64,000 nucleotides of DNA. Origin: Clostridium isatidis (GTDB lineage Bacteria > Bacillota > Clostridia > Clostridiales > Clostridiaceae). Shown here in pieces: positions 26,135 through 34,284 of the stretch (position 1 is its first letter; every line of letters begins with the position of its first letter). The DNA is taken from NCBI RefSeq assembly GCF_002285495.1, contig NZ_CP016786.1:1998001-2062000 (forward strand), written 5' to 3'. The translations under genes were made by a program, and so were the position numbers. Under the pieces are notes generated by a model. It was not told the origin of the DNA and did no database searches. It saw only the letters and a list, made by a program, of their open reading frames with translations.

Positions 26135-27349
26135 TTATTTACTTTTCAATTTTAATATTATATCTTCGTAATTTATTTTATTTAAATCAAGATCAGATAA
26201 TAGAACTTTCTTTTCAACAGCCTTTTTCAAAAGCATAGCTTCCTTTGTATCTCCCACTAAAATTGCTCCTACAATAATTTTATCCTTTATAAATAATCTC
26301 TTATATAATTCTTCTTCCTTATTATCTTCAATAATTGTTTCTTCACAATTTTCTTCGTCAATATTTCCTACTGAAAATATTGAAATATTAAAAGCGTTCA
26401 TCATAGTAACAGGCGGAATAATACAATACTCCTTATCTTTTTCTGCCATATTATAGCCAGCAATCTTACCTTCTTCAGAAGCTACTGTCCAAAGTCCTCC
26501 AATTTGCCCTTCTAGTTCTGCTACATCACCAGCTGCATAAATATTTTCGATATTGGTTTGCATTTTGTTATTCACCAATACGCCACGTTTAATCTTTACA
26601 TCTGTATTTTCTAATAATTTAATATTGGATCTTATTCCTACAGAATAAAGAATCATATCACAATTAATCTTATTTCCATCCTTTAAAATAACACCATCAA
26701 CAGAGCTTTCTCCACTAATTCTTTCTACTTGTGCATTTAAGAGAATTCTTATATTACACTTTTCTATTTTATTTTTTAAAATATCAGATGCTCTTTTGTC
26801 TAACTGACGAGGCATTAATCTTTCTAAAGCTTCAACTACAGTAACATCTTTTCCTTCCTTACTAAAAGCCCATGCAGCTTCTAAACCTTGAACTCCACCA
26901 CCAATATTTAATACTGTTTGTTTATCTTTAGCATTTGCTTTAATATCTTCAATATCTTCAAACTTTCTTATAGTAAATACATTCTTTTTATTTATCCCCT
27001 TAATTGGAGGAATAAAATTACTTGCTCCAGTAGCTATTAGTAATTTATCATATTTTAAACTGCTTCCATCATTTATTTTTACTTCATTATTTACTATATC
27101 AATAGCAATAACTTCTTTATCTAAATATAAATTAACCTTATTTAATTCATACCATTCCTTTTTTTGGAGTAGAAATTTACTTTCTTCAATATTATCAAAA
27201 AGACCTTTTGTTAATTTTATTCTATAGTAAGGATAATATTTTTCATCTTGAAATACATATATGTTTATTTCCTTATCAATTTCTCTAATAGCTTTTATTG
27301 CACTTAGAGCTGCAATACCTCCACCAATAATTACTATATTTTTATTCAA
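26135..27349 (-). CDS. NAD(P)H:rubredoxin oxidoreductase-like FAD protein
   Basis: This pyridine nucleotide-disulfide-type flavoprotein of about 404 residues has an N-terminal FAD dinucleotide motif VIIGGGIAALSA and a second, NAD-binding, GGGVQGLEAAWAF. The C-terminal FAD signature is IYAAGDVAE. It resembles clostridial NADH:rubredoxin oxidoreductase and the FAD module of nitrite reductases. A likely role is electron supply to rubrerythrin or flavodiiron proteins during oxygen stress. I prefer a TTG start at 27349, because GGTGGTGAG lies just upstream. The ATG at 27364 has no ribosome-binding site. A Fur-like box lies about 115 bases upstream. Confidence 0.8.
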   Translation of the reverse strand: MNKNIVIIGGGIAALSAIKAIREIDKEINIYVFQDEKYYPYYRIKLTKGLFDNIEESKFLLQKKEWYELNKVNLYLDKEVIAIDIVNNEVKINDGSSLKYDKLLIATGASNFIPPIKGINKKNVFTIRKFEDIEDIKANAKDKQTVLNIGGGVQGLEAAWAFSKEGKDVTVVEALERLMPRQLDKRASDILKNKIEKCNIRILLNAQVERISGESSVDGVILKDGNKINCDMILYSVGIRSNIKLLENTDVKIKRGVLVNNKMQTNIENIYAAGDVAELEGQIGGLWTVASEEGKIAGYNMAEKDKEYCIIPPVTMMNAFNISIFSVGNIDEENCEETIIEDNKEEELYKRLFIKDKIIVGAILVGDTKEAMLLKKAVEKKVLLSDLDLNKINYEDIILKLKSK

Positions 27350-27479
27350 TACACTCACCACCATTATTATATAGTTAAGATTATCTATGAATAGTCATAT
27401 TGTAGTATGACCTAATAAATTAACTTTAAACTTATTATAGCTGTCCCCTATTAATCTTTATGTGATTCAAATCAAAGAT

Positions 27480-27494
27480 TGATAATTGTTATCA
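27480..27494. promoter_or_regulatory. Fur-like box
   Basis: TGATAATTGTTATCA matches the Bacillus Fur 7-1-7 box TGATAATNATTATCA at 13 of 14 defined positions. It overlaps the stop codon of the DUF2812 gene and lies upstream of the FAD oxidoreductase gene, so it could control that gene. Fur, PerR and Zur boxes are similar, so the regulator is uncertain. Confidence 0.5.
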
Positions 27495-28649
27495 TTTATT
27501 CCAATAAAAAAGTCCTACTTTAAAAAGTAAGACTTCGTAAATAAAATTATATTTTACTGGCCATTCATATTTACTTTCAAAGAGGTTATAGCTTAAACGA
27601 AGCTTTTCTCCTTCATTACTGTAATACATATTTGAGGCTATAGGAGATTTTCTACTATCTACAAATAAATTTCCTCCTAAATTTTTATCCCCAAAATCTT
27701 CAAGGGTTAATATTTGTTCATTTTCTATTCCACTATATTCGTGGTTATCATTCTCTTCTAAAAGCTTGCTGAAAATTATATTGTTTAAAATTACAGCTGA
27801 AAAAATAAAGCATACCAAAGGCAATAATACATAAGAAATTGTAACTGTAATCTTATTATTTTTATAATTTTTATTTTTTACTAAAGAAATTGTATAGTTA
27901 AATATAGCTGTTAATATCAATAAGATAATAAAAAAACCTAACATAATAAAATCGTGTTCAAAAGCAATTACCACTAATACTAAAAGGGTGGTCACCAACA
28001 TTATTTTATATATGACTTTTCTTATTAACACACTTGCTGTAAAATAATAAGATACTTTTTCACCTTTATATAAATTTCTTCTTCCTTTAATGCTAAATAA
28101 TAAAAAGTTAGTTATTCCTGTAAACTCATGTGTAGCAAAAATAGTAAGCTGTAGAAGAACACCTAAACTTAAAGAATTGGCTAAGAAACGTCCATCTGTA
28201 CCTTTAAAGATTAAGAGATATTCAGGAAATAAAAGAAGGATTATATTTATAAAGTTTAATAAAACGTGTTTTAAAGATGCTTTCATAATAATATTAAACC
28301 TTTCAAATTCATCAGTATGAATTTCTACTTTCTCTTTGCTGCCTTCACTAAAATAAATTTGTATTTTCTCTCTTTCACAAACAAAATCCCAACCAGCCTT
28401 CTTGCAGTATTCCCTATATTCTAAAGCCCTTTCATTATCTTTTCCAGCAAATAAAGAAATACTATCAAATATATCAACTGAATATTTTAAGCTTCTAGGT
28501 TCACTCCTTTTAAATTTTAAGAAATCCCCCTTTATATCAGATAATATCCATCCCTTTAATGCCATTTCTTCTAAATAATCTTCTATATGCCTATACTCAT
28601 AAGACAAAAAATTATATATAACATATTTAGTGTTTTTAAACCTCATCAT
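27492..28649 (-). CDS. DUF2812 domain membrane protein
   Basis: The 385-residue protein begins with a DUF2812 domain (EDYLEEMALKGWILSDIKG, YREYCKKAGWDFVCERE) followed by four or more predicted membrane helices. Genes of this family usually lie next to a PadR-type regulator, and here the start overlaps the padR stop by 14 bases. The function of the family is unknown. A role in envelope stress or drug response is only inferred from PadR pairing. Confidence 0.85.
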   Translation of the reverse strand: MMRFKNTKYVIYNFLSYEYRHIEDYLEEMALKGWILSDIKGDFLKFKRSEPRSLKYSVDIFDSISLFAGKDNERALEYREYCKKAGWDFVCEREKIQIYFSEGSKEKVEIHTDEFERFNIIMKASLKHVLLNFINIILLLFPEYLLIFKGTDGRFLANSLSLGVLLQLTIFATHEFTGITNFLLFSIKGRRNLYKGEKVSYYFTASVLIRKVIYKIMLVTTLLVLVVIAFEHDFIMLGFFIILLILTAIFNYTISLVKNKNYKNNKITVTISYVLLPLVCFIFSAVILNNIIFSKLLEENDNHEYSGIENEQILTLEDFGDKNLGGNLFVDSRKSPIASNMYYSNEGEKLRLSYNLFESKYEWPVKYNFIYEVLLFKVGLFYWNK

Positions 28650-28962
28650 ATTTTCCCACTAAAAATAATCTACCATCTTCTATTAAATTAATTAATCTTT
28701 CGTACTCTTCTTTTAAGATTGCTAACCCTTTATCTGTTATTATATAGCTTCTTTTTCTTCCAACAACTTCTGTTTCCTTAATCATTCTTTCCTTTTCAAA
28801 CCGTCCAAGTAAAGCATATAAAGTTCCTGGTCCTATTTTTACTCGTCCTTTAGATATTTCCTCTACCCTTTCCATAATATCAACTCCACATCTCTCCTCT
28901 AACAAAGAAAGTAAAATATAATACATTGGCTCTGTTAAATTTTGAAACTGTTCTCTTGCCAT
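28636..28962 (-). CDS. PadR-family transcriptional regulator
   Basis: The 108-residue repressor has a winged helix (MYYILLSLLEERCGVDIMER, KIGPGTLYALLGRFE) and a short C-terminal dimerisation helix, typical of the small PadR-s2 class. AGGAGGTGA precedes the start. It heads a two-gene unit with the DUF2812 protein. Two identical-pattern operators TATCG-N5-CGATA, one inside its promoter spacer and one beside the ribosome-binding site, point to autorepression. Confidence 0.92.
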   Translation of the reverse strand: MAREQFQNLTEPMYYILLSLLEERCGVDIMERVEEISKGRVKIGPGTLYALLGRFEKERMIKETEVVGRKRSYIITDKGLAILKEEYERLINLIEDGRLFLVGKYDEV

Positions 28963-28975
28963 TTTTCACCTCCTA

Positions 28976-29059
28976 TATCGATACTCGATATTTAAAATAT
29001 AAATGTTCTTATCGTATACCATTCAATATAATTGTAGTATCGAATATCGATATTGTCAA
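28976..29059 (-). promoter_or_regulatory. padR promoter with two operators
   Basis: TTGACA (29059-29054), 17 bases and TACAAT (29036-29031) form the promoter. The operator TATCG-N5-CGATA at 29038-29052 fills the spacer exactly. A second copy lies at 28976-28990 next to the ribosome-binding site, and a half-site TATCG is at 29010. Confidence 0.75.
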
Positions 29060-29140
29060 TAATTAGAATTCTCAATTAACTTTATTTCAAAATTGTGCAT
29101 ATAATGACATAGTAAAACAATAATAGGGGATTAATTATTT

Positions 29141-29398
29141 ATGTTAGACTATGGCTTTAGAACCAACTGCTATCCAGTTCTTTGGGATAATTACTGGAGA
29201 AACTATAGAATAGATGCTGAAACGGCAGTACAAATTGCTTTACAACATGTTCCTGGCAGAATTGCAAAGATAGAATTAGAATATGATGGTGGCTTATTAG
29301 TCTATGATATTGATGTCCTTACTGAAAGTGGTCTTTATGAAATCAAAATAAATGCTAATACAGGACAGGTATTAAAAATTGAAAGAGAATATGATTAA
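29141..29398 (+). CDS. PepSY-domain small protein
   Basis: The 85-residue protein has one PepSY domain: the helix DAETAVQIALQHVPGRIAKI is followed by strands with YDIDVLTESGLYEIKINANT and GQVLKIE. PepSY domains often inhibit peptidases or bind ligands at the cell surface, but no signal peptide is present, so this copy should stay in the cytoplasm. Monocistronic, with a GGGGA site about ten bases before the ATG. Confidence 0.82.
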   Translation: MLDYGFRTNCYPVLWDNYWRNYRIDAETAVQIALQHVPGRIAKIELEYDGGLLVYDIDVLTESGLYEIKINANTGQVLKIEREYD

Positions 29399-29434
29399 AT
29401 TTGCTTTCTATCTATTTTATGAAAGTAAATTTAT

Positions 29435-29472
29435 AAAAGGAACTTAACAACAAAAGTTATTAAGTTCCTTTT
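29435..29472. terminator. Bidirectional terminator
   Basis: The perfect 13-bp arms AAAAGGAACTTAA and TTAAGTTCCTTTT lie between the PepSY gene and convergent gltX. Confidence 0.87.
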
Positions 29473-29501
29473 ATTTAATAGCTAATTTATTGAATAATTA
29501 T

Positions 29502-31163
29502 TTATAAATTTAAAAATGCTTGAAATCTAGCTTTTGTTTTCTCTTCTCCTAATATTTGCATAATTGTATAAAGATCTGGAGTATTGCTTCTATGAGATAA
29601 AGCTGCTCTTACAGCTCCTGCTACATCAGAAATCATTCCCTTATATTGATCTGGATTAGCTTTATATTCTTTTCTATTAGCACAATATCCAAGCTTTGCT
29701 CCTATTTCTTTTAATTCTTCAAACCAAGCTTCTTGGCTTCCAGAATTAAAGTTAAATTCATCCTTATAAACTTTAATGATTTCTTTTGCTGCTTCTAAAG
29801 ATAATGTCTTTGGAAGTTCTACATTTTCAGCTGTTTCCTTGTTAAATAATTCATCAAAGAAGTAATCTATCTTTCCTCTAACATCTTCCCATTTTGCAAA
29901 GTCCTTTCTTGGTTTTGGACCTTCCTTATCAATATTGAAAATCGCCTTAGCCATTGCTTCATTATTAGTTACTAATTCATACATCTCTTTATCATATTCT
30001 TTAGCCCAAGCAGTATATAAACCATATACCTTATCTGCTTTAAACTTACAAATAACATCTTTACTTACATCATTTAATTTAACTATGTCAAATAATGCTC
30101 CTGATTTATTCATTTTATCTAACGAAACTGGGAACTCATGATAATCAGCATCTGGATTTTCTGTTCTCCATTCTTCAAAACTTGAATTTATAATGTTTAG
30201 TAAATATTCAATTACTGATTGAGCAGGATATCCAACTTCAGTATAGTATGAAACTGCAGCTTCTGCATCTTTTCTCTTCGATAATTTTCTCTTAGATCCA
30301 TTATCATTTTTCATTATCGTTGGGATATGCGCATACTCTGGTCTTTCTAAGCCTAATACATCAAATAATTGTACATGTATTGGTAATGACGATAACCATT
30401 CTTCTCCTCTTATTACATGAGTTGTTCTCATTAATGCATCATCAACTACGTGAGCAAAATGATATGTTGGAAGACCATCTCCCTTAATGATTACTATATC
30501 TTGATTATTTTCTGGGAAACTTATATCTCCCTTTATTAAGTCATGAAAATCAACCCTATTTTCTATATTGCCTGGTGATTTAAATCTTATGATATAGTTT
30601 TCTCCATTTTTTATTTTTTCCATTGCTTCTTCTGGAGATAAATTTCTATCTGTTGCAAATTCACCATAATATCCTGGAGTTATTTTTGCTTCAATTTGTC
30701 TTTCTCTTAAAGCTGCTAATTCTTCAGGTGTAGCAAAGGATGGATAAGCTAATCCTTTTCTTATAAGGTCCTTTGCAAAAGCTTCATAAATTTCTTGTCT
30801 CTGACTTTGACGATATGGACCATACTCTCCTACTGAACTATCTTCTCCAGTCATTCCTTCATTAAAGTCCATTCCAAAATTATGCATTGTTTCTATTGTA
30901 TCTTTAATTGCACCTTTTACTTCCCTTTTTTGATCTGTATCTTCTATTCTTAAAAAGAAAACACCTTCACTTTGACTTGCTAATCTTTCATTTATCAAAG
31001 CTGCAAAAACTCCTCCAATATGTTGGAAGCCTGTTGGGGATGGCGCATATCTTGATACTATTGCACCTTCTTTTAAATTTCTTTTTGGATATTTTTTAAT
31101 ATAATATTCTGGTGTTTTATCAATGTTTGGGAAAATTAAATCTGCTAATTTTTCTAAACTCAT
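29502..31163 (-). CDS. gltX: Glutamyl-tRNA synthetase
   Basis: This class I synthetase charges tRNA-Glu. The HIGH region is SRYAPSPTGFQHIGG and the KMSKS-like motif is KRKLSKRKD. The protein of about 553 residues is longer than canonical bacterial GluRS and fits a clostridial subgroup. I place the start at 31163 because the ATG at 31175 sits too close to the AAAGGA site. The difference is only four residues. A Glu-type T-box leader precedes it. Confidence 0.93.
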   Translation of the reverse strand: MSLEKLADLIFPNIDKTPEYYIKKYPKRNLKEGAIVSRYAPSPTGFQHIGGVFAALINERLASQSEGVFFLRIEDTDQKREVKGAIKDTIETMHNFGMDFNEGMTGEDSSVGEYGPYRQSQRQEIYEAFAKDLIRKGLAYPSFATPEELAALRERQIEAKITPGYYGEFATDRNLSPEEAMEKIKNGENYIIRFKSPGNIENRVDFHDLIKGDISFPENNQDIVIIKGDGLPTYHFAHVVDDALMRTTHVIRGEEWLSSLPIHVQLFDVLGLERPEYAHIPTIMKNDNGSKRKLSKRKDAEAAVSYYTEVGYPAQSVIEYLLNIINSSFEEWRTENPDADYHEFPVSLDKMNKSGALFDIVKLNDVSKDVICKFKADKVYGLYTAWAKEYDKEMYELVTNNEAMAKAIFNIDKEGPKPRKDFAKWEDVRGKIDYFFDELFNKETAENVELPKTLSLEAAKEIIKVYKDEFNFNSGSQEAWFEELKEIGAKLGYCANRKEYKANPDQYKGMISDVAGAVRAALSHRSNTPDLYTIMQILGEEKTKARFQAFLNL

Positions 31164-31188
31164 TTGTTCATTCATTCCTTTCTATAAA

Positions 31189-31452
31189 TAAAAAAATCTC
31201 TCCTCCCAATATAATAGGACGAAAGATATTATTCCGCGTTACCACCTAAATTGATTAGTATTATTACTAATCCACTCAAAGTCTCTATAAGGGGAGAACC
31301 CATAAACCTACTTGCATATAATGCTGTTTCAGTTTATAACTCCAGAGCTTCTTTCCATAGCTTTAAATTCCAGGCTTCCACCCTTCCCAGATCTCTATAA
31401 TTTAAACTACTATGTACTCTTCTCCTTCAAAGTCTTTATATTACTTTTATTC
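31189..31452 (-). promoter_or_regulatory. T-box riboswitch leader (Glu) of gltX
   Basis: On the minus strand the leader contains the T-box core GGTGGTAACGCGG (31246-31234). A stem I has a distal GGGAAGGGTGG-type loop and a GAA triplet at 31351-31349, flanked by the lower stem GCTCT, which would specify glutamate. A terminator hairpin (31227-31197) followed by seven T gives the off state. Uncharged tRNA-Glu would favour the antiterminator and gltX expression. Confidence 0.88.
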
Positions 31453-31458
31453 AGTAAT

Positions 31459-31487
31459 ATTATACATATACAATTAGTATTTGTAAA
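31459..31487 (-). promoter_or_regulatory. gltX promoter
   Basis: TTTACA (31487-31482), a 17-base spacer and TATAAT (31464-31459) on the minus strand place the transcript start near 31452, just before stem I of the T-box. Confidence 0.7.
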
Positions 31488-31606
31488 TATGCTATATTTA
31501 TTCATTTACTCCTTTGTAATATTTTTGCATATTCTATGTAAGGAATAAATTTCTAAAAATTTGTATAGTATTAATAGATGATTATATTAATTTTAGGAGA
31601 TACAAA

Positions 31607-32773
31607 ATGAAAAAATTATTAATTCTTATAAGTTTAATTATTTTAGCGTCGATTTCAGGATTTTTATCCTACAAAATAATAAATATTATAAATTCAAAAG
31701 AACCAAATACTAACTTACCTCCTAATAATAGTTCAATACCTGAAAATAGTATTCCTAAAGAAGAAACTAATAAGGAAAAAGCTGAAAAACTACTAAAAAC
31801 AATGACTTTAGAAGAAAAGGTAGGTCAAATATTTTTAGTTAGATGTAATCCAGAAACAGCAATAGAAGATATTCAAAAATATAATATAGGCGGTTTTATA
31901 TTATTCGATGCTAATATTGTTAATCAAACTAAAGAGTCCTTAGCTTCAACAATAGAAAGTTATCAGGAAACTTCTGATATACCTCTATTAATTGCAATAG
32001 ATGAAGAAGGTGGTACAGTTAATAGATTAAGCTGGTATCCGGAGTTTAGAGGCGTACCTTTTTATTCTCCACAAGACTTATATAATGAAGGCGGCTATCC
32101 TTTAATAGAAAGTGATACTGAAGAAAAAGCTAAATTATTAAAAAACTTAGGTATTAATTTAAATTTAGCGCCTGTTGCTGATATATCTACTAATCCATAT
32201 GATTTTATTTATGATAGAAGCTTTGGAAAGAATGCATCTGAAACTTCAAAATATGTAGAAACTGTAATTAAAGTAATGAAGAAACAAAATATTGGTTCTA
32301 CTTTAAAACACTTTCCTGGCTATGGTAATAATTTAGACACTCATACTGGTATATCTATCGATGAAAGAAGCTATCAGAACTTTATAGAAAATGACTTTCT
32401 TCCATTTAAAGCAGGAATTCAAGCTGGAGCTGGAAGTATTTTAGTTTCACATAACATAGTAAAATCTATGGATGAAACCTTGCCCGCATCCCTTTCAGCA
32501 AAAGTCAATAAAATAATAAGAAAAGAACTAAACTTTGATGGGGTTGTTATGACTGATGATCTTAAAATGGACGCGATAAAAGAATATATTGGTGACTCCT
32601 CTTCTGCAGTATTAGCAGTAAAAGCTGGAAATGATTTGATAATAGCCTCTAACTTTGAAGTCCAAATTCCATCAGTACTAGAAGCTGTAAAAGCTGGAGA
32701 GATATCAGAAGAGAGAATTGATGAAGCAGTTATAAGAATTCTTATCTGGAAGCTTGAACTAGGTATCTTATAA
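31607..32773 (+). CDS. Glycoside hydrolase family 3 beta-N-acetylhexosaminidase (NagZ-like)
   Basis: The 388-residue enzyme is anchored or exported by an N-terminal hydrophobic segment (LLILISLIILASISGFLSY) and a Pro/Asn/Ser linker. The catalytic domain has the GH3 motifs LIAIDEEGG, KHFPGYGNNLDTHTG (acid/base His region) and VMTDDLKMDAI (nucleophile Asp). It most likely trims beta-GlcNAc from peptidoglycan fragments outside the membrane. No amidase or recycling gene is adjacent. Confidence 0.9.
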   Translation: MKKLLILISLIILASISGFLSYKIINIINSKEPNTNLPPNNSSIPENSIPKEETNKEKAEKLLKTMTLEEKVGQIFLVRCNPETAIEDIQKYNIGGFILFDANIVNQTKESLASTIESYQETSDIPLLIAIDEEGGTVNRLSWYPEFRGVPFYSPQDLYNEGGYPLIESDTEEKAKLLKNLGINLNLAPVADISTNPYDFIYDRSFGKNASETSKYVETVIKVMKKQNIGSTLKHFPGYGNNLDTHTGISIDERSYQNFIENDFLPFKAGIQAGAGSILVSHNIVKSMDETLPASLSAKVNKIIRKELNFDGVVMTDDLKMDAIKEYIGDSSSAVLAVKAGNDLIIASNFEVQIPSVLEAVKAGEISEERIDEAVIRILIWKLELGIL

Positions 32774-32818
32774 TATTAAAAATTTCGGCTATGTTTTATT
32801 AGATTAAGTTAATTTTAG

Positions 32819-32911
32819 AAGCTAAATAATGATATTTGAAATAAATCTATAATGACTATTAAAATTTCTTTCACAGACTATCAATTTATTCATGATATCA
32901 TTATTTAGCTT
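32819..32911. repeat. Long inverted repeat (17-bp perfect arms)
   Basis: AAGCTAAATAATGATAT at 32819-32835 and its exact complement at 32895-32911 flank 59 bases. Pairing can extend inward with a few mismatches. T residues follow the right arm. It may be a terminator for the GH3 gene or for its convergent neighbour, or a small mobile-element remnant. Confidence 0.6.
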
Positions 32912-32982
32912 TTTATGCTTAGTGGCAAAAAAATCAAACTATAAGCGGAATTAAAAATAATATTATACATTGTAAATTATTT

Positions 32983-34167
32983 TCATCTTACTATTTTCTT
33001 AACTAAAGATCCTATACCAATACCATTTAGTATTAATCCTAGTATCATCTCTATATTATTTATAAAGTATGACATGGGAGCTGGTGTAGCTTCATTTACT
33101 CCAACGGAAGCAAAGGCCCCAACGCTTAAATTTAGACTCTCATTGAAATCTTTTAAAAATTGCCTAAATTCAATCCCTTGAAGGCTTGTGTATCTTATTA
33201 ATTTTTCATCAACAATTATTCCAAATATTAAATATAAAATTGAAAATATTAATATCATCACAAATGAAAAAATTAATGTATAAGATGGTCGTTCCCCATA
33301 ACCGCAGGTTAAATAACCAAAAAGAGAAATTAACCTTGGTATTGGTTTTAATGCCTTTCTCTGTGTTTTTCTACATAGAAAATAATATTCTCCAAAGTTA
33401 TTTCCTAAATTATTTTCTTTAAACTTATCAGCTATATTTTCATATACTTGATATATTCCTTCATATTCATCTCTTGTTTTATATCTTAACTTTATTTTAT
33501 CTATAAAGGCCTTTTCATCTAATTTACTTTTATCCTTATCATCAAATTCAAAATCCTCTATATATGTATTTACTATTTTTATTCCTGACAAATCAGTATC
33601 CTTAATTTTTATCATTTTTAAGTCTGTATTGATAATTATCATACTTCTCATATAAGATAACTCAAAATTTGTATTATTTATATTACAAGAATCGAAAATA
33701 ACATAACTTAAATTACAACTATAGAATTTTGAATATATTTCACATAAAGTAAAGTTGCAAGATAAATTATCTTCCTTATTAAGATTTGGTGGAGTACTAC
33801 TTTCTTCTTTAACAAAAGAACATCCCTCAAAAGTAACTCCAGCTCCAAAGAAACTACATTCTATAAAGTAACATCCTATAAACCTACAATTTTTAAACTT
33901 TATATTTGAAAATTTACAATTGATAAATTTAGTGCAAACTATATCTAAATCTATAATTTCTATAAATTCTTCTTCTAATCTAGAATGTCCTCCTCCAAAT
34001 ATCTTACTGTTAAATTCTTTATAACTATACACTTCATCCGGATTATACTTACTACTAAGATTTTTTCTTTCTTTTATATAATTAAATAATTTTGTATTAT
34101 TTTGCATTCTTTTATCTAATTGAATTTCTGCTTTATAAATTTCTTCTTTAAAGTTTATATAAGCCAT
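32983..34167 (-). CDS. Pentapeptide-repeat protein with C-terminal ion-channel-like domain
   Basis: The 394-residue protein has degenerate pentapeptide-type repeats from about 70 to 215 (for example FINCKFSNIKFKNCRFIGCY). Two C-terminal membrane helices follow. The segment between them, LNLSVGAFASVGVNEATP, occupies the position of a K+-channel pore loop but lacks the TVGYG filter. It is therefore a channel-like protein of unknown ion choice, or a non-conducting relative. AAGGAG precedes the start. Confidence 0.75.
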   Translation of the reverse strand: MAYINFKEEIYKAEIQLDKRMQNNTKLFNYIKERKNLSSKYNPDEVYSYKEFNSKIFGGGHSRLEEEFIEIIDLDIVCTKFINCKFSNIKFKNCRFIGCYFIECSFFGAGVTFEGCSFVKEESSTPPNLNKEDNLSCNFTLCEIYSKFYSCNLSYVIFDSCNINNTNFELSYMRSMIIINTDLKMIKIKDTDLSGIKIVNTYIEDFEFDDKDKSKLDEKAFIDKIKLRYKTRDEYEGIYQVYENIADKFKENNLGNNFGEYYFLCRKTQRKALKPIPRLISLFGYLTCGYGERPSYTLIFSFVMILIFSILYLIFGIIVDEKLIRYTSLQGIEFRQFLKDFNESLNLSVGAFASVGVNEATPAPMSYFINNIEMILGLILNGIGIGSLVKKIVR

Positions 34168-34284
34168 TAAAAAGTACTCCTTATTAATAATTTATTATTT
34201 ATTATTATCTCTAATAATGACTTTATTAAACTTCTAAGATTTATTTTTATTATCAACATTAAATTATTTCTTTGAGTTTATTAG

